From: Planctomycetaceae bacterium
Lineage (GTDB): Bacteria; Planctomycetota; Planctomycetia; Planctomycetales; Planctomycetaceae
Assembly: GCA_018699955.1 (NCBI GenBank)
Contig: JABISG010000144.1
Location: 1 to 34,679 of the forward strand
Length of the DNA: 34,679 bases
Reading direction: 5' to 3'
Shown: one piece after another, positions 23,503 through 31,354 of the stretch
Layout: every line of letters begins with the position of its first letter
Position numbering within the stretch: position 1 is the first letter of the stretch
Notes under the pieces: model-generated
What the model was told of the DNA's origin: nothing
Databases searched by the model: none
The model's input: only the letters and a program-made list of their open reading frames with translations
Position numbers and translations under genes: made by a program

Positions 23503-24939
23503 CTAATTCGTCTTCGCCTTAGACGGTAATGCCAGCGCTGCTCCCTTGTCCTTGGGCATCGATTGATGCCATGCGATCAGCGACTTCGTCAGCTTGCCGA
23601 CAAGTTCAGCGTGTTCATCGGCCATGTTGTTTTTTTCCCCGCGATCAGTTTGCAAATCGTAAAGCTCGGGTTCGCTGCCGTCATATTCACAGAGGAATTT
23701 CCACTTGCCCTGACGCATTGCGAGATCGGGCAGATCGTTGTCGCCGTAATAGGAGTCGCGATCGGGTGGGCGGCGGAAGAAGATCGGAGCCTCTCGCGAT
23801 CCCCCCTGCCCCAGCAGAGTTTTGGGGAGCGACTCGCCGTCGAATGTTGCGCCCCCAGGGTGTGGAGTGCCGGTGAGATCCAATAACGTCGGCACCAGAT
23901 CGATGGCCGAGAAAACGGACTTGCGATCGACGTGGTTCTTCTTTGCAATCAACCCAGGCCCCCATGCCACCAGCGACGAACGCACGCCCCCCTCGTAAAG
24001 GTGTGTCTTGAATCCGCGAAACGGCCCCGCCGAACCGGCTCCCCGTTCCGGCCCGTTGTCGGAACAGACCAGAACAAGCGTGTTGTCGCGGAGCGTCTCA
24101 TCGTTGCGGATCAAATCAAAAAGCCTGCCGAGTTGACTGTCCATCTCCTGCAGGACCGAGTGATACAAACCGCGTTTTCCGTCCGCCCACTTATCGACCG
24201 GTGGCCAGAACGAGCTGTGGACGTCATCGGGCCAGATGTTGACATAGAAGGGCTGATTCGCGTCTCTGGCCTGTTCGATGAACGGGATGGCGGCATCGAC
24301 AAATCCGCCGGTGATCTCAGAACGCAGCATCCAGCGGTAGCCTTTCCCCAATCGTTCGGCGTCTCCCCAGATTCTACCCGGTTTCTTTTGTCCCGGCTTG
24401 AGCACAAGCGGCAACAGTTTCGATCCCATCCCTTCAAAGTTGGTCAGGGAGACGTCGAAACCGTAATTCGTAATCGGCGGTGCGTCATCAACGTCACGCT
24501 GACCGCCCATGTGCCATTTGCCAAAGTGTCCCGTCGCATAACCGGCCTGCTGTAACGATCGCGCGAGCATCGGGGCCTTGGGATCGAGCCATTGCGCCAT
24601 GCCCCGCTGTTCGTTCTTCGCACGAGCGGCAAGATACGATGTGATCCGCCAGCGCTGCGGGTATTGCCCCGTCGAAATCGCCGTGCGGGACGGGGAGCAG
24701 ATCGGCGAGTTGACATAGAACTGCTCGAACCGAATTCCTTCCCCCGCCAACCGGTCAATTTGCGGAGTCCGCGCCGCCCGGTTTCCAAAGCAGGAGAAGT
24801 CACCCCATCCCATGTCGTCGATAAACACCAGAACGATGTTCGGCTTAGCACGGCCATCAGCCGCCGCGGCCAGTTGCGGCATCGCCGCTACAATGACGGC
24901 CACGGTGAACAGATTCAGAAGAATTTGTTTTGCTGCCAT
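23503..24939 (-). CDS. Exported type I sulfatase
   Basis: 478 residues from ATG 24939, selected because it begins a clean signal peptide (MAAKQILLNLFTVAVIVAAM, cleavage near AAA-DGR). The alkaline-phosphatase-type sulfatase fold is shown by the metal site NIVLVFIDDMGWGDFSCFG (D41, D42), the catalytic motif CSPSR (C81, converted to formylglycine in this family), GKWHMGG and the later metal site SDNGPE. It hydrolyses sulfate esters in the periplasm or outside the cell, most likely on sulfated polysaccharides or related compounds. A formylglycine-generating enzyme is required but is not in the window. Planctomycetes often carry dozens of such genes; the substrate cannot be predicted here. Confidence 0.94.
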   Translation of the reverse strand: MAAKQILLNLFTVAVIVAAMPQLAAAADGRAKPNIVLVFIDDMGWGDFSCFGNRAARTPQIDRLAGEGIRFEQFYVNSPICSPSRTAISTGQYPQRWRITSYLAARAKNEQRGMAQWLDPKAPMLARSLQQAGYATGHFGKWHMGGQRDVDDAPPITNYGFDVSLTNFEGMGSKLLPLVLKPGQKKPGRIWGDAERLGKGYRWMLRSEITGGFVDAAIPFIEQARDANQPFYVNIWPDDVHSSFWPPVDKWADGKRGLYHSVLQEMDSQLGRLFDLIRNDETLRDNTLVLVCSDNGPERGAGSAGPFRGFKTHLYEGGVRSSLVAWGPGLIAKKNHVDRKSVFSAIDLVPTLLDLTGTPHPGGATFDGESLPKTLLGQGGSREAPIFFRRPPDRDSYYGDNDLPDLAMRQGKWKFLCEYDGSEPELYDLQTDRGEKNNMADEHAELVGKLTKSLIAWHQSMPKDKGAALALPSKAKTN

Positions 24940-25045
24940 CGCCGTGTTGTCCCCGCTTCGAATTGCCTCTGGTGCCAACTCTGAACGTTCCCACAAAGTG
25001 TTAGAGTCTGTCAAAGCGCAGCGACGATGCTACCTACCTCACTCG

Positions 25046-25393
25046 CTAAGGAGTGACAACGGGTTCCACGGGTTCGGCTGGCTGATTTTCGTTCTTCTTC
25101 GCCTCGACTCTTTCATCGAACTCCTTGAAGTCCTTCAAGATAAATCGCGTGGCGAAGAAGCCGCCGATCCCCGATGCCACCGTGACAGCCAACACCACTA
25201 TGGCCACAACCAGCCAGGGTTCGAGCGGCTCCCTCGATCGGGACGGCTTCTTGTGCTTCTTCGCCGCCGCCGTCTTCTTGCCCGGCACGTCAATATCTGC
25301 CTGACATCGCGGACAAGCAACAGCGGTCCCCGCCCGCGAATCCCGAACGCGGATCGTCGATTCACACTTACGGCAGATGAGTTCAATCGCCAT
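25046..25393 (-). CDS. Zinc-ribbon protein with one transmembrane helix
   Basis: 115 residues from ATG 25393. The start was chosen because the zinc ribbon begins immediately (MAIELICRKCESTIRV) and a GGAAG lies about 10 bases upstream; the longer open frame runs into a repeat element. The ribbon uses C-x-x-C (CRKC) and CPRC separated by about 17 residues. A lysine-rich linker (KKTAAAKKHKKPSRSR) leads to a single span WLVVAIVVLAVTVASGIGGF, then a charged tail ending in an EPVEPVVTP stretch. This layout of cytoplasmic ribbon plus one helix is common in planctomycetes, with unknown function. It lies about 110 bases upstream of the sulfatase start on the same strand. Confidence 0.8.
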   Translation of the reverse strand: MAIELICRKCESTIRVRDSRAGTAVACPRCQADIDVPGKKTAAAKKHKKPSRSREPLEPWLVVAIVVLAVTVASGIGGFFATRFILKDFKEFDERVEAKKNENQPAEPVEPVVTP

Positions 25394-25445
25394 GAGGTTC
25401 TTCCGTTCGGATGTGACCGGTTGGCGCGTCAGATTGCTACGGAGT

Positions 25446-25644
25446 GTGGCTGGGGTCGAAGCGCGGCGAGTCCCCCAGACGAACGCCAGCACGTGAAGGT
25501 CAACTCATGAGCGCGACCCGGGTCATTAAAGTTCGTGCGGTGCTTGCCACCCATTCCAGCAATCGTATCGGCGATGATGTGAGAAGGCAAAAAGAATGTC
25601 GGTTACACATCGTCTGGGGGCTCCCGTTCGCCGACCCCAGCCAC
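25446..25644. mobile_element. Short element with 34-36 bp terminal inverted repeats, copy 1
   Basis: The ends are GTGGCTGGGGTCG (25446-25458) and CGACCCCAGCCAC (25632-25644), a perfect 13-bp match. A second matched block is CCCCCAGACG (25472-25481) against CGTCTGGGGG (25611-25620). The 199-bp unit has no convincing gene of its own. Its right part (about 25498-25620) aligns without gaps to 28879-28999 at roughly 78% identity. It abuts the lpdA fragment, joining it after codon 22. This structure fits a MITE-like or REP-type non-autonomous element; no transposase for it is present in the window. Confidence 0.72.
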
Positions 25645-25650
25645 CCCGCC

Positions 25651-25829
25651 GCCCGAATCGCCGCCGTATAACCACCGAGTCCAGCCCCGATGACAATCAA
25701 ATCGTGAGTTTTCATTGCCTCGCTTTCAGCGTGATGCGAACTGCCGTCGAATATTTCTCCTCTGCTGGGGTTACTATAGCCGGTTCACGAACGTAGCCAA
25801 GTCACGGCGGCGATTGATGCCGGGGCGGT
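25651..25829 (-). pseudogene. Duplicated lpdA 5' fragment
   Basis: The first 22 codons of dihydrolipoyl dehydrogenase (MKTHDLIVIGAGLGGYTAAI, ATG at 25715) and the region upstream are repeated here. After the Ala codon the frame runs into the inverted-repeat element and codes nothing recognisable. The FAD-binding GAGPGG is GAGLGG in this copy. The upstream copy matches the true lpdA promoter region closely, so a transcript could still start here. It is a remnant rather than a gene. Confidence 0.9.
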
Positions 25830-25924
25830 GTGCCACTGTGCGGCTTGTCTGACAGTGCGAACGTTGAGGGATTGCAAAGGTAGCTCCACTCCGCAGCCTC
25901 GTGCGATGTTGGGCACCAGGGAAA

Positions 25925-26083
25925 AGTAGGGTGTGTCCAAGCGCAGCGACGACGCACCACGATGGTCCAGACGGCGAAAGACATCACGCCGATTTCGCGA
26001 TGCCCGCAATCATCGCCTCGCGACATCGAACATCGTTCATGTAAAGCGGTGCGTCCGCGCTGCGCTTTGACGCACCCTACCCT
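25925..26083. mobile_element. Second inverted-repeat element (GTAGGGTG...GACGCACC type)
   Basis: The left end (25925-25958: AGTAGGGTGTGTCCAAGCGC then AGCGACGACGCACC) matches the reverse complement of 26046-26083 (which reads AGGGTAGGGTGCGTCAAAGC then GCAGCGCGGACGCACCGC) at about 30 of 34 positions. The unit is about 159 bp with a non-coding centre. Repeats with GTAGGGTGCGTC...GACGCACC ends are a recurrent bacterial palindromic type. It lies in the gap before the kinase gene. Confidence 0.7.
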
Positions 26084-26146
26084 GACTTCAGCGTATTTCA
26101 AGAACGATAATCTTGAGCGATCTGGAGTTGATGATGCGAAGATGGC

Positions 26147-26224
26147 TTCAGCTTGATTCCATTGAGCTGAAAGGATGAATACACTGAAATTAAGACAGTC
26201 AGACTCGTCACTTTCCCGTCTGAC
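26147..26224 (+). promoter_or_regulatory. Two inverted repeats upstream of the kinase gene
   Basis: TTCAGCT/AGCTGAA (26147-26153, 26165-26171) and GTCAGAC/GTCTGAC (26198-26204, 26218-26224) are perfect 7-bp inverted repeats. The second ends 36 bases before the kinase ATG and just before its ribosome-binding site GAGGAAG (26244-26250). Either may be an operator or a leader hairpin; a remnant of the neighbouring repeat element is also possible. Confidence 0.3.
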
Positions 26225-26260
26225 AAAGTCACCGCCTGTCTTTGAGGAAGATCTTAAGCA

Positions 26261-28636
26261 ATGGCACGAACCGAGACCGACCGTAATCTGATGTTTGGTC
26301 TGATCGCGATGCAAAGTGACCTGATCGAAATGAGTCAGTTTGTAGATGCCTGCACATTGTGGGGCTCGCGTAAGGAGAGTTCGATTGCGGATATTCTTGT
26401 CGAACAAGGGTGGCTGCTTCCAGATGACCGAGAGCATGTCGACTATCTATTGAAACGTCGCGTTCAAAAGGCAGGCGGAGACGTTAAGAAGTCTTTAGCC
26501 GGGATGTCCGACGACGTAAAGGTTGCACTTGAGAGTATTGGGAATGGAGAGATTCGAGAATCACTGAGCGGTATCAGTCATACCGAGCGAATTACCACAT
26601 CCATCCAAATCTCACCGACCGCAAGACCCGATGATCGCATCACGCGTCGCGGCCTACACTCGACAGGTGGAATCGGACATGTCTGGCTCGCGCACGATAA
26701 AGTTCTCGACCGCGAGATCGCACTGAAGGAACTCAAGGCCGATCAGTCAGGCTCGGAGATCAACAGGCAGCGCTTCTTTCGCGAAGCTCAGATTACGGCG
26801 CAGATGACGCATCCCGGCACAGTGCCAGTTTACGACTATGTTGAAGATGGCGGGCGCAGCTACTACACGATGAAATTTGTGAAGGGACGCACACTAACCG
26901 AGGCAATTACAGAGTATCACGACTGGTGTCGCAAGAAGGAAAAGTCGGGCGTCACGAGTCGATTGGTGCAGTTGCTGAATCAATTTGTCAGTGTGTGTAA
27001 CACAGTTGCCTTCGCCCATTCACGGCAGGTGATTCATCGCGATCTGAAGACAGAAAACGTGATCGTTGGCGATTTCGGTGAAGTCGTGGTTTTGGACTGG
27101 GGTTTAGCCAAAAGGCTTGAGGAGCAAGAACTACCAACCGAAACCACTACCGAGGAACTTGGAGCAACCGTTATCGGCGAGGAGCGTGACACAAAAACAT
27201 CTTCCCAAACGATGCAAGGCGACAAGCTGGGGACGCCCGCTTATATGTCACCCGAACAGGCACGTGGCGAGATCGATATTATTGATGAACGCACCGATGT
27301 GTATGGGCTCACTGCAATTTTGTATGAAATTCTCACCGGAGATCCGCCTTTTCTCGGTAAGAGCATCGTGGCGGTATTGGAACACGTTATTCACGACCAA
27401 CCCAAGTCACCCGGCGATTGCATCGACGGAGTTCCACGAGAACTTGAGCGGATTTGCCTGCGTGGGTTGTCTAAAAAACGCGACGACCGACAACAATCTG
27501 CGAAGGAACTGGGTGACGAGATTCAAACCTGGATTGCCGAACGGGCCGAGCGAAAGCGGACAGAGCAGGAACGCGAACGATTCTTCAATCTGTCACTTGA
27601 CCTATTGACAATCCTTGATGCCGAAGGCGGTTTGGCACAGACGAACCCGGCCTGGGAATCGGTACTGGGTTGGTCGGCAGATGAATTACAAGACAAGCAA
27701 GTCTGGGATCTGATTGCCCCCAACGACCACCAACGCGCGAAAAAGAATCACGCGCGAATTCTATCGGGTGAATCGCTGACGGAAGTCGAATACCGATGTG
27801 TCTGCAAAGATGGCACCCATCGCTGGATTTTGTGGAACGCCAAGTTGATTCCCGGTGAGTCCTCGATTTATCTCGTCGGTCGCGACATCACCGAGCGGAA
27901 GCGGACTGAGCAGACATTTCAAGATTTGCTGGAATCCGCACCGGATGCGATGGTTGTGATAAATGATTCCAGAATCATTGTACTCGTCAATGCACAGCTT
28001 GAGAGCTTGTTTGGCTACACGCGAGAAGAACTCCTCGGCAATCCGATTGAGATACTCGTTCCAAAACAGTTTCGTGCCGACCACCCGCAAAAGGTGGCTG
28101 GGTTTATTGCGGAATCAAGAGTTAGGCCGTTGGCAGCCGGTCTTGAGTTACGTGGCGAACGCAAGGACGGCACGGTCTTCCCTGTCGAAGTCAGTCTGAG
28201 TCCCGTCAATACAGAACAAGGGTTGCTGATTTCTTGTGCCGTTCGCGACATTTCGGAACGAAAGAAAGAGGAGCAGAAGATCCAGGCCATTCTGGAATCG
28301 GCTCCGGATGCAATGGTCGTTGTGGACGCCCAACGCAAAGTTGTCCTCGTCAACGGTCAGGTCGAGAAACTGTTTGGATATAATCGAGACGAACTTGTCG
28401 GTGAACTGATCGAGATTCTCATTCCGGAACGATTTCGTGTCGGACACCCCGAGAAGTTCAATACCTTCGCAAACTCTCCCAACCACCGACCGATGGGTTC
28501 TGGGTTGAAATTATTTGGGCAGAACAAGGATGGTACGGAGTTTCCGGTGGAGATCAGCCTAAGCCCCGTTGAAACTGACGACGGCCTACTTTTCTCCAGC
28601 ACAATACGCAGCGTCAGAAGCCAAAATACTGTTTAG
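26261..28636 (+). CDS. Ser/Thr protein kinase with three PAS domains, C-terminus lost
   Basis: 791 residues from ATG 26261. Residues about 8-105 form the helical domain found before many planctomycete kinases (LMFGLIAMQSDLIEM onward). The kinase domain (about 126-425) has a loop STGGIGHVW in which the first glycine is Ser, K156 (IALKEL), HRDLKTEN (259-266), DWGLAK (279-284, DWG for DFG) and GTPAYMSPEQA (324-334), so it should be active. Three PAS domains follow at about 437-548, 552-665 and 673-785. PAS1 and PAS2 end in RDITERKR and RDISERKK linkers, while PAS3 ends TIRSVRSQNTV and stops. No histidine kinase or other output follows. The gene is bracketed by related inverted-repeat elements. 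It may still work as a sensor-regulated kinase. Confidence 0.88.
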   Translation: MARTETDRNLMFGLIAMQSDLIEMSQFVDACTLWGSRKESSIADILVEQGWLLPDDREHVDYLLKRRVQKAGGDVKKSLAGMSDDVKVALESIGNGEIRESLSGISHTERITTSIQISPTARPDDRITRRGLHSTGGIGHVWLAHDKVLDREIALKELKADQSGSEINRQRFFREAQITAQMTHPGTVPVYDYVEDGGRSYYTMKFVKGRTLTEAITEYHDWCRKKEKSGVTSRLVQLLNQFVSVCNTVAFAHSRQVIHRDLKTENVIVGDFGEVVVLDWGLAKRLEEQELPTETTTEELGATVIGEERDTKTSSQTMQGDKLGTPAYMSPEQARGEIDIIDERTDVYGLTAILYEILTGDPPFLGKSIVAVLEHVIHDQPKSPGDCIDGVPRELERICLRGLSKKRDDRQQSAKELGDEIQTWIAERAERKRTEQERERFFNLSLDLLTILDAEGGLAQTNPAWESVLGWSADELQDKQVWDLIAPNDHQRAKKNHARILSGESLTEVEYRCVCKDGTHRWILWNAKLIPGESSIYLVGRDITERKRTEQTFQDLLESAPDAMVVINDSRIIVLVNAQLESLFGYTREELLGNPIEILVPKQFRADHPQKVAGFIAESRVRPLAAGLELRGERKDGTVFPVEVSLSPVNTEQGLLISCAVRDISERKKEEQKIQAILESAPDAMVVVDAQRKVVLVNGQVEKLFGYNRDELVGELIEILIPERFRVGHPEKFNTFANSPNHRPMGSGLKLFGQNKDGTEFPVEISLSPVETDDGLLFSSTIRSVRSQNTV

Positions 28637-28720
28637 GAAATGTAATGTCGGTTCAATAGTTATCATAATCGCAGACGACGCTGCATTCGATCCTATTTCC
28701 GCAACATCAGCAAGTAGGGC

Positions 28721-28999
28721 CGGCTGGGGTCGAAATGCAGCGAAGCCCCCAGACGAGTGCTCCCCTCACGGTACCCACTTCGGAGGAACACGATCCACCC
28801 GAATCGGTGAGTCTTCGCCAATCTGCAGCAAGGCCGCGCTCGCGGGGAGAGAAAGGAAAACGTCGATAGCGAGCAATCGTCAACTCGTAAGCGTGACCAA
28901 AATCATTGAAGTTCTTGCGAAGCTTTCCACCCGTTCCAGCGATAATACCGCCGTGGATGCGCGAAGGCAAAAAGGATGTCGGCCACGCATCGTCTGGGG
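28721..28999. mobile_element. Related short element, copy 2, right end truncated
   Basis: The left end CGGCTGGGGTCG (28721-28732) with CCCCCAGACG (28746-28755) matches the left repeat of the element at 25446. The right inner block CGTCTGGGG (28991-28999) is present, but the outer CGACCCCAGCC block is missing, replaced by the 3' end of the HDOD gene. The internal part 28879-28999 aligns to copy 1, and about 85 bases between the left repeat and that part are extra. The rest of the gap between the kinase and HDOD genes (28637-28720) shows nothing. Confidence 0.62.
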
Positions 29000-29008
29000 C
29001 AGGACAAC

Positions 29009-29920
29009 TCAGGCGGTGGCCGACGTGGCGGTGAGATCTGCCAGCCTTGCCAACGTCCCATCGGGAATCACAGGAGTCCCATAACCGAATATCGCCCCCG
29101 CGTTCTTGGTGTCAGCCACACATGCGTTAATGAAAGCACCGGGACTTTCGGGCGTGGCGTCGAACGTTTCGGCGAGGAACGTCGAGAGCGTACCCAAGCG
29201 TTCCTCGCTGGGTTCGTCCAATAGATCGGCCGCCAAATTGCCGGCGCGAACTGCGGCGGAGACCAAGCTGTGATCTGGCGTGTGCGTATGGTGTCGCAAC
29301 ACCGCCTCAATCACTCCCGGCGGGAATTCCCAGTACCTCAGCAGTTGAGCTCCCAGTTCCGCGTGAGTGAAACCAAACACTTGTTCTTCGGCATCGGTGA
29401 GTTCGTCACTGTGATTACAGGACTTGTAGAGTTCGACGTAGGGCATCCCAGTGTCTTGGGCAAGGACCAGCAGCCCGACGTCCGCTAGCAGACCGGCGGT
29501 GTACGCGTCGTCAAAGTGCTTTCGATCGTGGAGCGTCGCAATCCGCGAGGAACCAGAAGCGATCAACAACGCGCGTTGCCAGTAGTCGTCAAACAACTCT
29601 CGGGCCGCCCCTTCAATCAACATGTCCACCAGCGCGAACGTCACCGCAAACATTCGTAACGAACGCTGTCCGATGATCGTGGCGGCGTGCTTGATGCTGA
29701 CAACCTGATGTGACATCCCGTAATGCGACGAGTTGACCAAGCGCAAAATCTGGGCGGCCATTGCGGGGTCGTGCCTGAGACAGTTGACCACTTCCTGCAT
29801 GTTGAAATCGGCCGTTCTAGTCAACGACACGATTTTTTGGGCCACCGTCGATGACGACTGTAGATGCCCCGTCCGTTCGACTATCAGCTGAATTGCATCG
29901 GCTTTATCGCTTGCCTTCAT
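29009..29920 (-). CDS. HDOD-domain signalling protein
   Basis: 303 residues from ATG 29920; a GTG eight codons earlier (29944) is an alternative. The HDOD domain covers most of the protein. It opens with VAQKIVSLTRTADFNMQEVV and DPAMAAQILRLVNSSHYGMS, a strong match to the family consensus (D-P-x-L-x-x-x-I-L-x-x-x-N-S), and continues with SIKHAATIIGQRSLR, a region near AYTAGLLADVGLLVLAQ and a helix pair near FPPGVIEAVLRHH. HDOD proteins are non-catalytic relatives of HD hydrolases used in bacterial signalling and cell-cycle or motility control. No receiver or GGDEF domain is attached. The C-terminal ~45 residues, ending LADLTATSATA, lie next to the truncated repeat element, so the true C-terminus could have been altered. 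Confidence 0.9.
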   Translation of the reverse strand: MKASDKADAIQLIVERTGHLQSSSTVAQKIVSLTRTADFNMQEVVNCLRHDPAMAAQILRLVNSSHYGMSHQVVSIKHAATIIGQRSLRMFAVTFALVDMLIEGAARELFDDYWQRALLIASGSSRIATLHDRKHFDDAYTAGLLADVGLLVLAQDTGMPYVELYKSCNHSDELTDAEEQVFGFTHAELGAQLLRYWEFPPGVIEAVLRHHTHTPDHSLVSAAVRAGNLAADLLDEPSEERLGTLSTFLAETFDATPESPGAFINACVADTKNAGAIFGYGTPVIPDGTLARLADLTATSATA

Positions 29921-30229
29921 AGTCTTGTCCAATAGGGCCAACACATCTGCTCAAACGAGTTCCGATCGGCTTCGCAGCCTGATCACATGGGGGTGTCCCT
30001 GTATTTCTTACGCCAAGCTTGTGGGCCTGTCGACGAAAAATGTGAAAACTCCAGTGGATTGGCTCGACTTGACATACAATTCGGACGAAAACGCCGATTT
30101 GGGTAATTTGTGAGTTCTTGCGACGAAACTATGAGCTACGTTTGTCATGCGCCCCGATAGTTCCCAGATCGTTTTCCTGGTACATGTGTTTGAATTGGAT
30201 GATGCAATTGCTTTTAGGCAACTCTTGAG
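29921..30229. other. Divergent intergenic region, no gene seen
   Basis: About 310 bases between the HDOD gene and the coiled-coil gene. A TTGACATACAAT stretch near 30069 resembles a -35 box, but no matching -10 lies 16-18 bases downstream. No RNA gene or repeat was recognised. Confidence 0.4.
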
Positions 30230-31189
30230 ATGCCAGCTCTTCCAACCGGTAATGATCTAAAACGACTTCCGCTTCGCGGGCTGATTGCTTACTCGGCTCG
30301 AAGCGCGCTACGTGTCCAACCGTTGTTCTGGGTTGACGAGGAACATCCCGAATCCCAGGAATGCTGCACGGCAGTTGACGATGCCATTCGTCTGGCGCTC
30401 GACTTTGCAGCGGGCAAGGAGATCAACCCTGACAAGGCCCGCGGCATCGAAGACGCCGTGGTTCGTGCCGTTGTCGTCGCCTGCGACGAGAAATGGTCGG
30501 ACCGGCAGGCCGCGTTCAGTTCCAACGCCGCCTATGCTGCCATTAATTCTGTCACCACCGCGATGGATTCTGAGTCGGCCGGCAGCCGATCAACCGAAGC
30601 GGTGAAGGCGGTGATGGCCGCGGTAACAACCGTCGATGCCGCAGTGGCGGCCGACCCCGCCATCCGCCACGCCGTGATCGCCGACTTCAAACGGCTCAGC
30701 CGCATGTCTCTGGGATGCTTTCCCAATTTTGGCAAGGCGGTCGATCCAACCGGTAGAGGGATTCTCGGCCCGATCAATCCGTCGCGGTCGAAAGTGAAAC
30801 CATCGCCCGAAATTAACACGGAGACATGCGATGAACTCCGTCAGGCGCTGCAGGAATTGGAATCACTGCGTAAGGCGCTCGGAGCGGACCGTGCGGACCT
30901 CGAAGAACAGCGCCGAGCTGTCACGGACGCAGAATCCAAACTCGCTGCCGAACGTGCGGACCTCAACCGGCAGCAGAAACAGTTTGCCAAACGTGCCCAC
31001 GAACTCGAAATAGAGCGGATAGAACTCCAGGATGAACGTGGCCGACTCGCACTGGAACGTGAGTGGTTGGAGCGGGCACGGTCCGCTTTCGGCGCGCGAC
31101 AAGTGGCGTTTGAAGAGGACAGCCAACGTTTCGAGGCGAACAACGAGGCTGCTCGACTTGAACGGGGCACGCTGAAAAACCCCATCTGA
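30230..31189 (+). CDS. Helical-domain protein with C-terminal coiled coil, function unknown
   Basis: 319 residues from ATG 30230; the ribosome-binding site is poor. Residues about 10-165 form an alpha-helical domain beginning LKRLPLRGLIAYSARSALRV and ending ADFKRLSRMSLGCFPNFG, then a Pro/Gly stretch (VDPTGRGILGPINPS). This arrangement of (L/R)-R-x-x-x-A-Y-(A/S)-x-R-(C/S)-A-x-R-V followed by a GPxxP run recurs in planctomycete proteins of unknown function. From about 200 to 310 the sequence is a long heptad-like coiled coil rich in Glu, Arg, Leu and Ala. No catalytic motif, signal peptide or membrane span is present. A structural or scaffolding role is a guess. The gene stands alone, convergent with the TIM-barrel gene. 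Confidence 0.78.
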   Translation: MPALPTGNDLKRLPLRGLIAYSARSALRVQPLFWVDEEHPESQECCTAVDDAIRLALDFAAGKEINPDKARGIEDAVVRAVVVACDEKWSDRQAAFSSNAAYAAINSVTTAMDSESAGSRSTEAVKAVMAAVTTVDAAVAADPAIRHAVIADFKRLSRMSLGCFPNFGKAVDPTGRGILGPINPSRSKVKPSPEINTETCDELRQALQELESLRKALGADRADLEEQRRAVTDAESKLAAERADLNRQQKQFAKRAHELEIERIELQDERGRLALEREWLERARSAFGARQVAFEEDSQRFEANNEAARLERGTLKNPI

Positions 31190-31354
31190 ACGTGGAATGA
31201 CGAGAAAGCGACTGGTTGCCAGATGCCGTGCCAACCGTCGCGGCTGCAGACTGAGTCCGAAAGTGAGAGTTCTTTCGCAGAACTGCAACGCTTTCTTAAC
31301 GCGGCAACCAACACCCTACCCTGTCCGGAATAGTGATTTCGCCAGCCGCCACTC

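Noticed and set aside
25802..26437. 211-codon minus-strand open frame
   Set aside because: It begins inside the kinase gene and crosses the inverted-repeat element at 25925-26083, so it is a by-product of repeats and of the opposite-strand coding frame.
30069..30095. TTGACA-like box as a promoter for the coiled-coil gene
   Set aside because: No acceptable -10 hexamer lies 16-18 bases downstream.
31269..31285. AGTTCT/AGAACT hairpin as a terminator between convergent genes
   Set aside because: The stem is only 6 bp and AT-rich, and the following run is not a T tract.
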